Source: JAAYKM01 sp964411235
GTDB lineage: Bacteria; Desulfobacterota; Syntrophia; Syntrophales; JAAYKM01
DNA: 29,317 nucleotides
Direction of reading: 5' to 3'
Assembly (NCBI GenBank): GCA_964411235.1
Contig: CAYPKE010000011.1
Span: 1 to 29,317, forward strand
In this document: one piece after another, positions 1-7,548 of the stretch
Layout of the letters: the number at the start of each line of letters is the position of its first letter
How positions within the stretch are numbered: the first letter of the stretch is position 1
Notes under the pieces: generated by a model
Seen by the model: only the letters and a program-made list of their open reading frames with translations
The model's database searches: none
Told to the model about the DNA's origin: nothing
Program-made: the position numbers and the translations under genes

Positions 1-1
1 T

Positions 2-394
2 CAGAAACTCGGCGATGAGGAAAAGCGCGAACGGACCATGGACGCCCTCAGGGCAACGTTCAAGCCGGAATTTCTCAATCGGATCGACGACATCATTACC
101 TTCCGGCCTCTGGGCATCGAGGATATCGACCGGATTATTCTGATCCAGCTGGCCCTGATTCAGAAGCGGCTTGAGGAGCGGCGGCTGGTCATAGAATTGA
201 CAGAAAAAGCGAAACATTATATAGCGCGGGAGGGTTACAGCCCTGTTTACGGCGCCAGGCCCCTGAAGCGGGCGCTGCAGAAATTTATCCTGGATCCTCT
301 GGCACTCAAAATTCTGGACGGGACCTTCCGGGAGGGGGACAAGATCCTGGTCGATCTGTCCCGCGAGGGGTCCGTTGTTTTTGAAAAGGCCTGA
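2..394 (+). CDS. clpB: ATP-dependent chaperone ClpB, C-terminal end (partial)
   Basis: This is the last ~130 residues of an AAA+ disaggregase; the gene begins upstream of the window and the reading frame is open from base 2. The FKPEFLNRID segment is the sensor-2 side of the second nucleotide-binding domain. GYSPVYGARPLKRALQ is the small-domain signature typical of ClpB. The IQL and RLEERR spacing and the PLA-KIL-G ending fit ClpB better than ClpA or ClpC. ClpB works in the cytoplasm with DnaK to pull proteins out of aggregates. The next gene starts 106 bases later on the same strand. ClpB is a confident family call; the N-terminal domains cannot be checked here. Confidence 0.9.
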   Translation, partial: QKLGDEEKRERTMDALRATFKPEFLNRIDDIITFRPLGIEDIDRIILIQLALIQKRLEERRLVIELTEKAKHYIAREGYSPVYGARPLKRALQKFILDPLALKILDGTFREGDKILVDLSREGSVVFEKA

Positions 395-500
395 GCAAAA
401 ACGTCAAAAAACAGAAGGTCATGATGTCCGGCAAGAGCCGGTCGCCCGCCGGCAAAACAGGGGCGGCCGGTCGTATGACCGGCGGCAGGAAGGGGGTTTG

Positions 501-941
501 ATGGAAGAGGAAAAAAAAGGGCAGGGTTTTGTTGTTCGTGACAAAAGGCATTTCGATGAGGCGGGAAACCCCCGCGGACCGGAATCGACGGAGAAACCGG
601 ACATCGGCTCCGGCGCGGGGCCCGACGTCCGGTTGAAAGCGGAGAAGGAAAAGCCCGATATGCCTCCGGAAACACGGGAGGAGAGCGCCTATCACGAAGT
701 CGACTTTGTCGGGTTCATCCTTTCTCTGAGTACGTCCGCCATGTATCATTTCGGTGATATCCCCGATCCCTACACCCAGAAGCGGGAAAAGAATCTGGAG
801 GCTGCCAAACAGACGATTGATATTCTGAGCCTGCTCCAGGAAAAAACAAGGGGTAATCTTGACGAACAGGAGAGCGAAATCCTGGAAGAGGCCCTGTATG
901 AATTGAGAATGCGTTTCGTCAAGGAGCAGGGTGCGGCATGA
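501..941 (+). CDS. DUF1844 domain-containing protein
   Basis: A 146-residue cytoplasmic protein. The first ~65 residues are hydrophilic and charged and look disordered. The C-terminal ~80 residues carry the DUF1844 pattern: VDFVGFILSLSTSAMYHFG, then IPDPYT, then an AKQTIDILSLLQEKT helix and a final YELRMRF helix. The function of DUF1844 is not known. I chose the ATG at 501 because AGGAAGGGGG sits just upstream; an in-frame upstream extension to 375 would run back into clpB and adds low-complexity arginine-rich sequence. The stop overlaps the ispE start in an ATGA, so the two are probably co-translated. Confidence 0.85.
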   Translation: MEEEKKGQGFVVRDKRHFDEAGNPRGPESTEKPDIGSGAGPDVRLKAEKEKPDMPPETREESAYHEVDFVGFILSLSTSAMYHFGDIPDPYTQKREKNLEAAKQTIDILSLLQEKTRGNLDEQESEILEEALYELRMRFVKEQGAA

Positions 942-1774
942 GCACGGTTTTCGCGCCGGCCAAATTAAATCTGCATCTTCGTGTCATCTGCAGAAGGCCG
1001 GACGGTTATCATGATATTGCCACGCTGATGCAGAAGATTGATCTGTCCGATACCTTGACGTTCCGTCCGCGCCACGGGGGCGTTATGCTTCGGTGTCCCG
1101 GATTTCCCCAGTTGGAAAACGAGGACAATCTCGTTTTCCGGGCCGTGAAGGCCCTTTTTGCTGTGACGGGCTGCTCTTCCGGCGTGGAGATTGTCCTGCA
1201 AAAGCGGATACCCCTGGGAGCGGGTCTGGGAGGCGGAAGTTCGGATGCCGCCACAACCTTGGTTACCCTGAACGAGATTCTCGGGCTTGGCATGACCACG
1301 GAGGGGCTGATGAGGATCGCTGCCCGTCTTGGTGCCGATGTGCCGTTTTTTTTGTACGGAAACCGGGCCTGGGCTTTCGGCATCGGCGATCTCCTGGAAC
1401 CGGTGGTGGGGTTGCCTCCACTGTGGTTTGTTTTGGTCAATCCGGGGTTTGAACTCTCGACGAGGCAGGTTTATGAAGGCCTGAATTTAAGATTGACAAA
1501 GAAAGCGATACATTATAGCATCCCCCAACTTTCCAGCATGAGCGATGTAATCGAAAGTCTTTATAATGACTTGGAAAAAGTTTCCTTCGCCCTCCACCCA
1601 GCGCTGCGAGAACTCAAGGAAAAAGTGGTGGAAGCGGGTGCTTTGGGAGCATTGATGTCGGGAAGCGGACCGACGATTTACGGGGTTTTCGGTCAGGAAA
1701 ATGAGGCTCTGCGGGCCGCGGGTATTTTGCAGCAGAACGGGAACGGGTTTGTCAAAGCCGTCGCTTCCCTGTGA
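938..1774 (+). CDS. ispE: 4-diphosphocytidyl-2-C-methyl-D-erythritol kinase (IspE)
   Basis: This GHMP-family kinase phosphorylates the 2-hydroxyl of CDP-methylerythritol in the non-mevalonate (MEP) isoprenoid pathway. At 278 residues it has the usual length. Visible motifs are the N-terminal PAKLNLHLRV (conserved Lys9), the glycine-rich ATP-binding loop PLGAGLGGGSSDAA at about residues 92-105, the LGADVPFFL segment holding the catalytic Asp, and the C-terminal SGSGPTIYGVF GHMP motif. The ATG overlaps the preceding stop codon by four bases. tRNA-Gln and prs follow, an ispE-prs-pth order common in Proteobacteria and relatives. Confidence 0.97.
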   Translation: MSTVFAPAKLNLHLRVICRRPDGYHDIATLMQKIDLSDTLTFRPRHGGVMLRCPGFPQLENEDNLVFRAVKALFAVTGCSSGVEIVLQKRIPLGAGLGGGSSDAATTLVTLNEILGLGMTTEGLMRIAARLGADVPFFLYGNRAWAFGIGDLLEPVVGLPPLWFVLVNPGFELSTRQVYEGLNLRLTKKAIHYSIPQLSSMSDVIESLYNDLEKVSFALHPALRELKEKVVEAGALGALMSGSGPTIYGVFGQENEALRAAGILQQNGNGFVKAVASL

Positions 1775-1814
1775 GACTTTCTCGATTCTTCCCTTCATGA
1801 ATGAAATGAAATTT

Positions 1815-1889
1815 TGGGGCGTCGTCAAGCGGTAAGACACAAGATTTTGGTTCTTGCATTCGGAGGTTCGAATCCTCCCGCCCCAGCCA
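1815..1889 (+). tRNA. tRNA-Gln (anticodon TTG), CCA encoded
   Basis: A complete cloverleaf can be drawn. The 7-bp acceptor stem pairs TGGGGCG (1815-1821) with CGCCCCA (1879-1885), then discriminator G1886 and an encoded CCA. The anticodon stem is CAAGA/TCTTG around loop TTTTGGT, giving anticodon TTG at 1847-1849, which reads CAA. The T-arm is GGAGG-TTCGAAT-CCTCC. It lies between ispE and prs on the same strand with only 31 bases to the prs start, so it may be processed from a shared transcript. No terminator is visible after it. Confidence 0.97.
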
Positions 1890-1920
1890 TATCTTTTGAT
1901 ATCTTTTGAAAGGGACTTCC

Positions 1921-2862
1921 ATGCTTGAGCGAATGAGAATTTTTTCCGGAAACGCCAACGTCTCCCTGGCGGAGAAGATATGCCGCAACCTTGGCGTGCC
2001 CCTGGGGAAAGCGAACGTCACGACGTTCAGTGACGGGGAAACCCGCGTCGAAATCAACGAGAATGTTCGAGGCATGGATGTATTTATTATCCAGCCGACC
2101 TGCCCGCCCGTCAACATCACGCTCGTGGAACTGCTCATCATGATCGATGCCATGAAGCGCGCCTCGGCGGACCGAATTACCGCCGTGATCCCTTATTACG
2201 GCTACGGCAGGCAGGACAGGAAAGTGGCGCCCAGAGCTCCCATTACGGCGAAACTGGTTGCCGACCTGATTCATGCGGCTGGTGCGGACCGCGTGCTGGC
2301 TATGGATCTCCATGCCGGTCAGATCCAGGGTTTCTTCGATATTCCCGTGGACAATCTCTTCGCCACCCCCGTTCTGCTGGAGTACATGCGCAACAATTAT
2401 CTGGATAACATGGTTATCGTCTCGCCCGATACAGGTGGTGTGGAACGCGCACGGGCCTTCGGTTCCCGGCTGGGGTCGAGCCTGGCGATTATCGACAAGC
2501 GCCGCGAAGGGCCGAACGAAGCCCAGGTCATGAACATCATCGGTAATGTCGAGGGGAAAAGGGTGGTGATCCTGGACGACATGGTCGATACGGCGGGAAC
2601 GGTGGTTCAGGCGAGTCTGGCTCTGGAGGCGGCAGGCGCCCTGGAGGTTTCCGTATGCTGCACGCATCCCGTGCTTTCCGGACCGGCGATCGACCGTATC
2701 GAAGGATCCAACCTGAAAGAAGTGATTGTAACGGATACCATTCCCCTTCATGAAAGGGCGAAGGACTGTAAGCGGATAAAGGTCCTCTCCGTTGCGGGCC
2801 TCTTGAGTGAGGCGGTCCGGCGAATCTATTACAACGATTCCGTCAGCTCACTTTTTATCTAG
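1921..2862 (+). CDS. prs: Ribose-phosphate pyrophosphokinase
   Basis: This enzyme makes phosphoribosyl pyrophosphate (PRPP) from ribose 5-phosphate and ATP for nucleotide, histidine and NAD synthesis. The 313-residue class I enzyme shows the N-terminal FSGNAN motif, the SDGE segment, the PYYGYGRQDR flexible-loop region, the DLHAGQIQGFF segment and the PRPP-binding signature VVILDDMVDTAGT at about residues 217-229. I chose ATG 1921 over a TTG at 1906 because GAAAGGGA is correctly placed just upstream of 1921. The gap before pth (2863-2991) holds a perfect 14-bp palindrome at 2893-2906 but no rplY/ctc gene, which often sits there in other bacteria. Confidence 0.97.
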   Translation: MLERMRIFSGNANVSLAEKICRNLGVPLGKANVTTFSDGETRVEINENVRGMDVFIIQPTCPPVNITLVELLIMIDAMKRASADRITAVIPYYGYGRQDRKVAPRAPITAKLVADLIHAAGADRVLAMDLHAGQIQGFFDIPVDNLFATPVLLEYMRNNYLDNMVIVSPDTGGVERARAFGSRLGSSLAIIDKRREGPNEAQVMNIIGNVEGKRVVILDDMVDTAGTVVQASLALEAAGALEVSVCCTHPVLSGPAIDRIEGSNLKEVIVTDTIPLHERAKDCKRIKVLSVAGLLSEAVRRIYYNDSVSSLFI

Positions 2863-2991
2863 CGGAAAAACGAGGCCGAGCGGAAAATCCTCCTTCGCCG
2901 GCGAAGCTGACCATAGCCGGACGATATCTGGCAGTTCGCCGAGGAACGGTTAAAGGGTCGATTACCTGACCTGGCAGGAGAGATCGGGTTG

Positions 2992-3579
2992 ATGCTGATT
3001 GTCGGATTGGGAAATCCGGGAGACCGTTATCGAAACAGTCGTCACAATTTCGGCTTTCTCGTTGTTGACCAGCTTGCGGTTCGCGCCAACATTACGCTTG
3101 ACCGGAAAGATTTCGATGCCCGCTGGGGCAAGGGAAGGATCGGCCCTATGCCCGTCCTGCTGGCCCAGCCTCAGACGTTCATGAATTTAAGCGGTGTGGC
3201 GGTCAGAAACCTGGCCGGCTTTTTCCGGTTGGAGACAAGCGAGATGCTCGTGGTGCACGACGATCTCGATTTACCCTTTGCGACGATTCGCTTTAAAGCG
3301 GGAGGTGGCCATGGCGGGCACCGTGGTTTGATGTCCCTGGACGAACGTCTGGGCAGCTCCGCATACCGGCGTCTGCGCATGGGAATCGGCCGGCCGGATG
3401 ACCGGATGTCGCCGGAAAGCTATGTTCTCCAATCCTTTTCGCCGGAGGAGGAGAAAGCCCTGCCGGGTATCCTCGGGAATGCCTCTGAAGCGATCGAGGT
3501 CCTGATCGCCGAGGGAATGCAAACGGCCATGAACCGATATCACTGCAGAAATCGCGGCGAGATGCCGCCGGATCAGTGA
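2992..3579 (+). CDS. pth: Peptidyl-tRNA hydrolase
   Basis: This enzyme releases peptidyl-tRNAs dropped from the ribosome by hydrolysing the ester bond, recycling tRNA. At 195 residues it has the standard bacterial length. The family signatures are present in order: VGLGNPG at the N terminus, RHNFGF with the catalytic His, TFMNLSG, HDDLDLP and GGGHGGHRGL. A TTG codon directly precedes the ATG; either could be used, and GGAG at 2977-2980 is 8 or 11 bases upstream. After the stop, about 210 bases to 3793 contain no gene and only a tiny CCCC-AAT-GGGG hairpin, so no clear terminator separates it from the convergent cluster. Confidence 0.96.
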   Translation: MLIVGLGNPGDRYRNSRHNFGFLVVDQLAVRANITLDRKDFDARWGKGRIGPMPVLLAQPQTFMNLSGVAVRNLAGFFRLETSEMLVVHDDLDLPFATIRFKAGGGHGGHRGLMSLDERLGSSAYRRLRMGIGRPDDRMSPESYVLQSFSPEEEKALPGILGNASEAIEVLIAEGMQTAMNRYHCRNRGEMPPDQ

Positions 3580-3793
3580 GGCGGTGGGGCATCGCTTCCA
3601 CGGCAACATCCTCCCCAATGGGGCGCATCCGTTTCTAGACTTCCCTAAACATCAGAGTTTTAAATCGTGACTTGCGTGGAAAGGCGACACCGCATTCATG
3701 CCTTGTGAAGCCCCGCCCCCTGACCCGCTGCGCCCCTGCATGCTCTGATAGTCGTCTGAAAGACCGACGTTCACCGGAGTTTATACTTAACCG

Positions 3794-5578
3794 CTAAAAG
3801 AGAATCAGAAGGATGGTCAATACCGCCATCAGAAGTGCGGCACGCAGGACGCCGACGCCGATCGGGTAGGCGGCATTCCGGCAAAGACGTTCCGCCCGGG
3901 ACTTTTCTTCCGCCAGGCGGGCTTCGCTCCCGCCGAAACGCGTCAGGAGCTCAAACCCTTGGTTGCGCAGATTGCAGCCGGGTCTTTGGAAGAACGTGAC
4001 CAGCTGCTGCGTCATGCGCCTGGAGATCATCTCGTCGGCCCAGGTGTTCAGGCTGTTGAAGGTGCGGTCGGCCCAGCGGTAGAAAGCCGCCCCACCCCTG
4101 CGGGTAACCCAGTCGGCGTCGATATTGACGGCACGGATCTCCGGCGGATAAACCCCTGCCAGAAGAAGCAGTGTAAAAGCCAGCGCCGAGAAAAAGAGCA
4201 ACTGGGTCTGTGAAATCACATGACTGGCGTCATAAGGCTGGTAAGCAACAGCATGGGGAAGCAGGCTGTAGAGCGCCTGCGGAAAAATCCCGATCAGGAT
4301 GCAGAAAGCCGCGGCCAGTCCCATGGCCAGCAGCATGTGCCGCGGCGCCTCCTCACATCGGATGCCTGAATCGTGGGAGAAAAAGGCGAAGAAAGGGACC
4401 TTGATCCCGGCGTGGTGAAAAACGCCGGCCGAGGCAAAAAGCAGCATAAACCAGACCAGACGAAGGCTGCCGTCACCTGTCGCCGTGATGATCATCGATT
4501 TGCTGATGAATCCGCTCAGTAAAGGGAAAGCGGAGATGGATGCCGCCCCGATGATGCAGAAGGTGCAGGTCCATGGCATCGAGCGGTAAAGCCCGCCCAG
4601 GTCCGTGGCATTGATTTTGCCCGTTTGATAGAGAACGGCTCCCATGGACATGAACAACAGGGCCTTATAGAGGATGTGACTGAATGCATGCGCCACGGTG
4701 CCGTTTAAGGAAAGTTCCGTTCCGATGCCGATTCCGACCATCATAAACCCGACCTGGTTGATCAGGCTGTAGGCGAGGACCCGTCGCAGATCGTTCTCGA
4801 TCACGGCGTAGAAGATCGGGAAGACCGCCATGGCGGCGCCGATCCAGATCAGGATTTCCGTGCCCGGATAGGCCCGGGCCAGGACGTAGACCGCTGTTTT
4901 GGTCGTAAAGGCCGAAAGGAAAACCGCGCCGGTCACAGTCGCTTCCGGATAAGCGTCGGGAAGCCAGAAATGCAGCAGCGGCCAGGCGCCATTGACGCCA
5001 AAACCGATAAAAATCAGATAGGATGAAAGATTGCCCAGACCGATATAGTTATAGGCGACGCTGCCCGTTTCGTGGACCTGAAGAAGGATTCCCGCCAGCA
5101 GACAAAGACCCGAAAGCACATGTACCATGAAATAGCGAAAACCCGCGGCGAGTGATCGCTTGTTCCTGCGGGCCATGATGAGGAAAGTCGCGCTGAGGGT
5201 CATCAATTCCCAGAATACGAACAGGGTGAGCAGGTCTCCGGCAAAAACCGCGCCGATGGCGGATCCGGCATATACGAGGCCGGCCGCATTCTGGACCCGG
5301 TCTTCCACATGCAGGGCATACAAATTTGCAATCAACGCGATGAGATGAAAAATGACCCCGAAGATGAAGCTCAAACGGTCGACCCGGGCCAGCACGAGTT
5401 CCTGATCGAAGAATGCGATGCCGAAATGGTGACCTTCCGGCAGGGCCAGCATATTAAAAAAACTGAGTACCGGAAGCAGCAGCATCCAGGCCTGCCGCGT
5501 CCGTCCGCGCAGCCAGACGGCGGGCAGGGCCCCGAGAATCAGAATCAGGGCGGGCGGGAAAAGGCTACTGGCGATCAT
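3794..5578 (-). CDS. Third antiporter-type subunit of the Mrp/Mbh-like cluster (NuoL/MrpA-N/MrpD family)
   Basis: A 594-residue, very hydrophobic proton-translocating family protein with about 14 predicted membrane helices and an extended ~110-residue C-terminal part ending in another helix. The TM5 glutamate lies in the segment FVFWELMTL (E124), the TM8 lysine in FTTKTAVY (K227), and His/Lys in AHAFSHILYKALLF (H301, K305), with K360 late. The central TM7 position, normally lysine before PLHxWLP, is asparagine here (N196 in GVNGAWPLLHFWLP). I chose ATG 5578 because TGAGGATTACT precedes it; ATG 5590 has no ribosome-binding site. It overlaps the preceding gene by 14 bases and is the last gene of the operon. 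The ion carried cannot be told. Confidence 0.88.
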   Translation of the reverse strand: MIASSLFPPALILILGALPAVWLRGRTRQAWMLLLPVLSFFNMLALPEGHHFGIAFFDQELVLARVDRLSFIFGVIFHLIALIANLYALHVEDRVQNAAGLVYAGSAIGAVFAGDLLTLFVFWELMTLSATFLIMARRNKRSLAAGFRYFMVHVLSGLCLLAGILLQVHETGSVAYNYIGLGNLSSYLIFIGFGVNGAWPLLHFWLPDAYPEATVTGAVFLSAFTTKTAVYVLARAYPGTEILIWIGAAMAVFPIFYAVIENDLRRVLAYSLINQVGFMMVGIGIGTELSLNGTVAHAFSHILYKALLFMSMGAVLYQTGKINATDLGGLYRSMPWTCTFCIIGAASISAFPLLSGFISKSMIITATGDGSLRLVWFMLLFASAGVFHHAGIKVPFFAFFSHDSGIRCEEAPRHMLLAMGLAAAFCILIGIFPQALYSLLPHAVAYQPYDASHVISQTQLLFFSALAFTLLLLAGVYPPEIRAVNIDADWVTRRGGAAFYRWADRTFNSLNTWADEMISRRMTQQLVTFFQRPGCNLRNQGFELLTRFGGSEARLAEEKSRAERLCRNAAYPIGVGVLRAALLMAVLTILLILF

Positions 5579-5837
5579 AGTAATCCTCATTACGCATGAC
5601 CAGCGGCCGTAGAATGTGTTTCGCGACGAGCACGAGGATTACACAGGCCACAAACCCGAAGACGGCATAAAATCCGAACCACTCCTCCCAGGGAAATGTT
5701 GCGTGCCGATGATAAATCGCGTCGGCAAGAAAAAGCAGAAACAGGAAGCTGAAAAAGGCAACCAGCATCCTTTTTACGTTACGCGGGATTTGATTTTCCT
5801 TCTGATGGCCGCTTGGGTCAACTGTTGTTTTTTGCAT
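5565..5837 (-). CDS. Small two-helix membrane protein in the Mrp/Mbh-like operon
   Basis: A 90-residue protein not matched to a named family by eye. The first ~22 residues are polar and charged. Two hydrophobic segments follow, at about residues 24-42 (MLVAFFSFLFLLFLADAI) and 53-74, then a charged tail rich in Asp, Tyr and Arg. It lies between a 47-residue membrane protein and the third antiporter subunit; its 3' end overlaps the next start by 14 bases, which points to translational coupling. Position and topology suggest an accessory or assembly subunit of the ion-translocating complex. That is inference. Confidence 0.8.
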   Translation of the reverse strand: MQKTTVDPSGHQKENQIPRNVKRMLVAFFSFLFLLFLADAIYHRHATFPWEEWFGFYAVFGFVACVILVLVAKHILRPLVMRNEDYYDRQ

Positions 5838-5850
5838 ATACCGTCTCTCG

Positions 5851-5994
5851 CTACAGGGTCTTCACCAGGATCACCGCCAGATAAAGAACGCCCAAAGCCA
5901 CGCAAACGCACAGGGCGGGTCGGTAGCCCCTGACGGGCTCGTGGGCCAGAATCTTTTTTTCTTCTTTCGTCTCGTGCTCGATATTCCTGTTCAT
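5851..5994 (-). CDS. 47-residue single-helix membrane protein in the Mrp/Mbh-like operon
   Basis: A short gene that a length cutoff would miss. It starts at ATG 5994 behind AAAGGAGATTGATATC, an excellent ribosome-binding site, and ends at TAG 5853-5851. The translation starts with about 20 charged residues (MNRNIEHETKEEKK...), then RGYRP, then one hydrophobic helix of about 20 residues with two cysteines (LCVCVALGVLYLAVILV) and the ending KTL. It fills an otherwise empty gap between two antiporter subunits with 33 and 13 bases on either side. Family and function are unknown. The strong ribosome-binding site and perfect fit in the operon make it a credible gene. Confidence 0.75.
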   Translation of the reverse strand: MNRNIEHETKEEKKILAHEPVRGYRPALCVCVALGVLYLAVILVKTL

Positions 5995-6027
5995 GATATC
6001 AATCTCCTTTCCGGCTCCGTGTTTGCG

Positions 6028-7500
6028 TTACGGGTTGAGAACGAGCTGAATCAACCGGAGGAAAAGCGAGGGGCAGAAGAAGAGCAGCAGGCTGATCAGG
6101 GCCGTCAGGCACAAAGGAATTACGCAAAGCAGGGGAGCTTCCCGGATCTCCTCAAGGCCTTGACTGTTGGCGGCGGGGGCAAAAAAGCCACGGTAGACAA
6201 TCGGGAAGAAATAGGCCGCATTCAGGAGGGAACTGATCAGGACCACGACGACCAGTAGCAGCTGCCCGCCGTCGAAGGCACCGATCACCAGGTTCCACTT
6301 GCTCAGGAATCCGCCCAGAGGCGGCATGCCGATAATGGACAGCGATGCGAGGAAAAAGGCCAGGTATGTAAACGGCATGCGCCGTCCGAGGCCGTCCATT
6401 TCACTGATATTGCTCTTGTGTGCGGCGATATAGATGGCGCCGGCACAGAGGAACAGTGTGATTTTACCGAATGCATGCATCGAAAGATGGAGCAGGCCGC
6501 CGGTCATGCCCGCCGTGGTCAGCATGCCCGCGCCGAGAATCATGTAGGAAAGCTGACCGACCGTCGAGTAGGCCAGCCTGCGCTTGAGATTGTCCTGCGT
6601 GAGGGCGACCAGGGAGGCAACGAGGATCGTAATGGATGCCAGGATGGTCAGGACCGAACCCAGGTTCAGGTCGCCGAGCAAGGCCGGCCCGAAGATAAAG
6701 AAAACGATGCGCAGGATCGAAAAGACGCCCACCTTAACCACGGCCACGCCGTGCAGGAAGCTGCTGACCGGCGTCGGGGCCACCATGGCGGCCGGCAGCC
6801 ATGCATGCAGCGGCATGACGGCGGCTTTAGCAAAGCCGAAAACGAAGAGCACCAGAAGAAGGGCCAGCGTCGGAGCATCGGCTTTTCCGGCCAGGATACC
6901 GCCGGCCGTAAAATCGAGAGTGCCCGCCAGCGTATAGGTCAGGACCATGGCCGGCAGGGCAAACGCGACGGAGGCGCCGAGCAGGTACGTAAGATACTTC
7001 CGTCCGGATGACCGGGCTTCGCCGTCCTGCTTGTGGGTGACCAGTGGGTAGGTCGATAAGGACAGAATTTCATAGAACAAATACAGGGTGAACAGGTTGG
7101 CCGAGAAGGCGACGCCGATCGTCGCCGAAATGGCTACGGCAAAGGAGGCGTAGTAGCGGGTCTGATCGTGTTCATTGAGGGCCCGCATGTATCCGATCGA
7201 GTAGATGGAGGTGAAAATCCACAGAAAAGACGCGATCAGGGCGAAATACATGCCCATGGCATCAACCTTCAGGGCAATGGGTACCCCCGGAATGACCTCA
7301 GCCACGGTGAACTGGTAGGCACTCCCGGCCAGCACCGCCGGAAGCAGAGAGACGATGACGGCGAACATTCCCAGGGAGATCAAAATCGTCCAGGCTTCCC
7401 GAAGGTCGGGAAGACGTTTCAGCATCAGGATCGGGATCGATCCGAGCATCGTGATCAGGACTGCCGCTAACGGCCAGAATGAAGTTTCAATCGTCGTCAT
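6028..7500 (-). CDS. Antiporter-type subunit, MrpD/NuoM family
   Basis: A 490-residue polytopic membrane protein of the complex I/Mrp antiporter family. The charged residues of the proton path are all present: TM5 glutamate in LFYEILSL (E144), TM7 lysine in GFAKAAVMPLHAWLP (K225), H250 and K256 in SFLHGVAVVKVG, H342 and K346 in LSMHAFGKITLF, and K401 in GGFLSKWN. It therefore looks fully competent for ion translocation. It follows another MrpD-type gene with a 48-base gap that holds only a weak ribosome-binding site. Whether it resembles MrpD, MbhH or NuoM most closely needs a tree. Confidence 0.9.
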   Translation of the reverse strand: MTTIETSFWPLAAVLITMLGSIPILMLKRLPDLREAWTILISLGMFAVIVSLLPAVLAGSAYQFTVAEVIPGVPIALKVDAMGMYFALIASFLWIFTSIYSIGYMRALNEHDQTRYYASFAVAISATIGVAFSANLFTLYLFYEILSLSTYPLVTHKQDGEARSSGRKYLTYLLGASVAFALPAMVLTYTLAGTLDFTAGGILAGKADAPTLALLLVLFVFGFAKAAVMPLHAWLPAAMVAPTPVSSFLHGVAVVKVGVFSILRIVFFIFGPALLGDLNLGSVLTILASITILVASLVALTQDNLKRRLAYSTVGQLSYMILGAGMLTTAGMTGGLLHLSMHAFGKITLFLCAGAIYIAAHKSNISEMDGLGRRMPFTYLAFFLASLSIIGMPPLGGFLSKWNLVIGAFDGGQLLLVVVVLISSLLNAAYFFPIVYRGFFAPAANSQGLEEIREAPLLCVIPLCLTALISLLLFFCPSLFLRLIQLVLNP

Positions 7501-7548
7501 GTTACCAAAGGTTGTGTCCCGGCATTTAAGCCTAAGGATTTCGTTGCA

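Noticed and set aside
1825..2751. Open frame (308 codons) on the minus strand opposite tRNA-Gln and prs.
   Set aside because: Runs through a tRNA and a conserved gene; His/Arg-rich shadow composition.
3580..3793. Convergent gap between pth and the Mrp/Mbh-like operon searched for genes or terminators.
   Set aside because: Only a 4-bp CCCC/GGGG hairpin and a short CGTC/GACG dyad; neither has a T-run.
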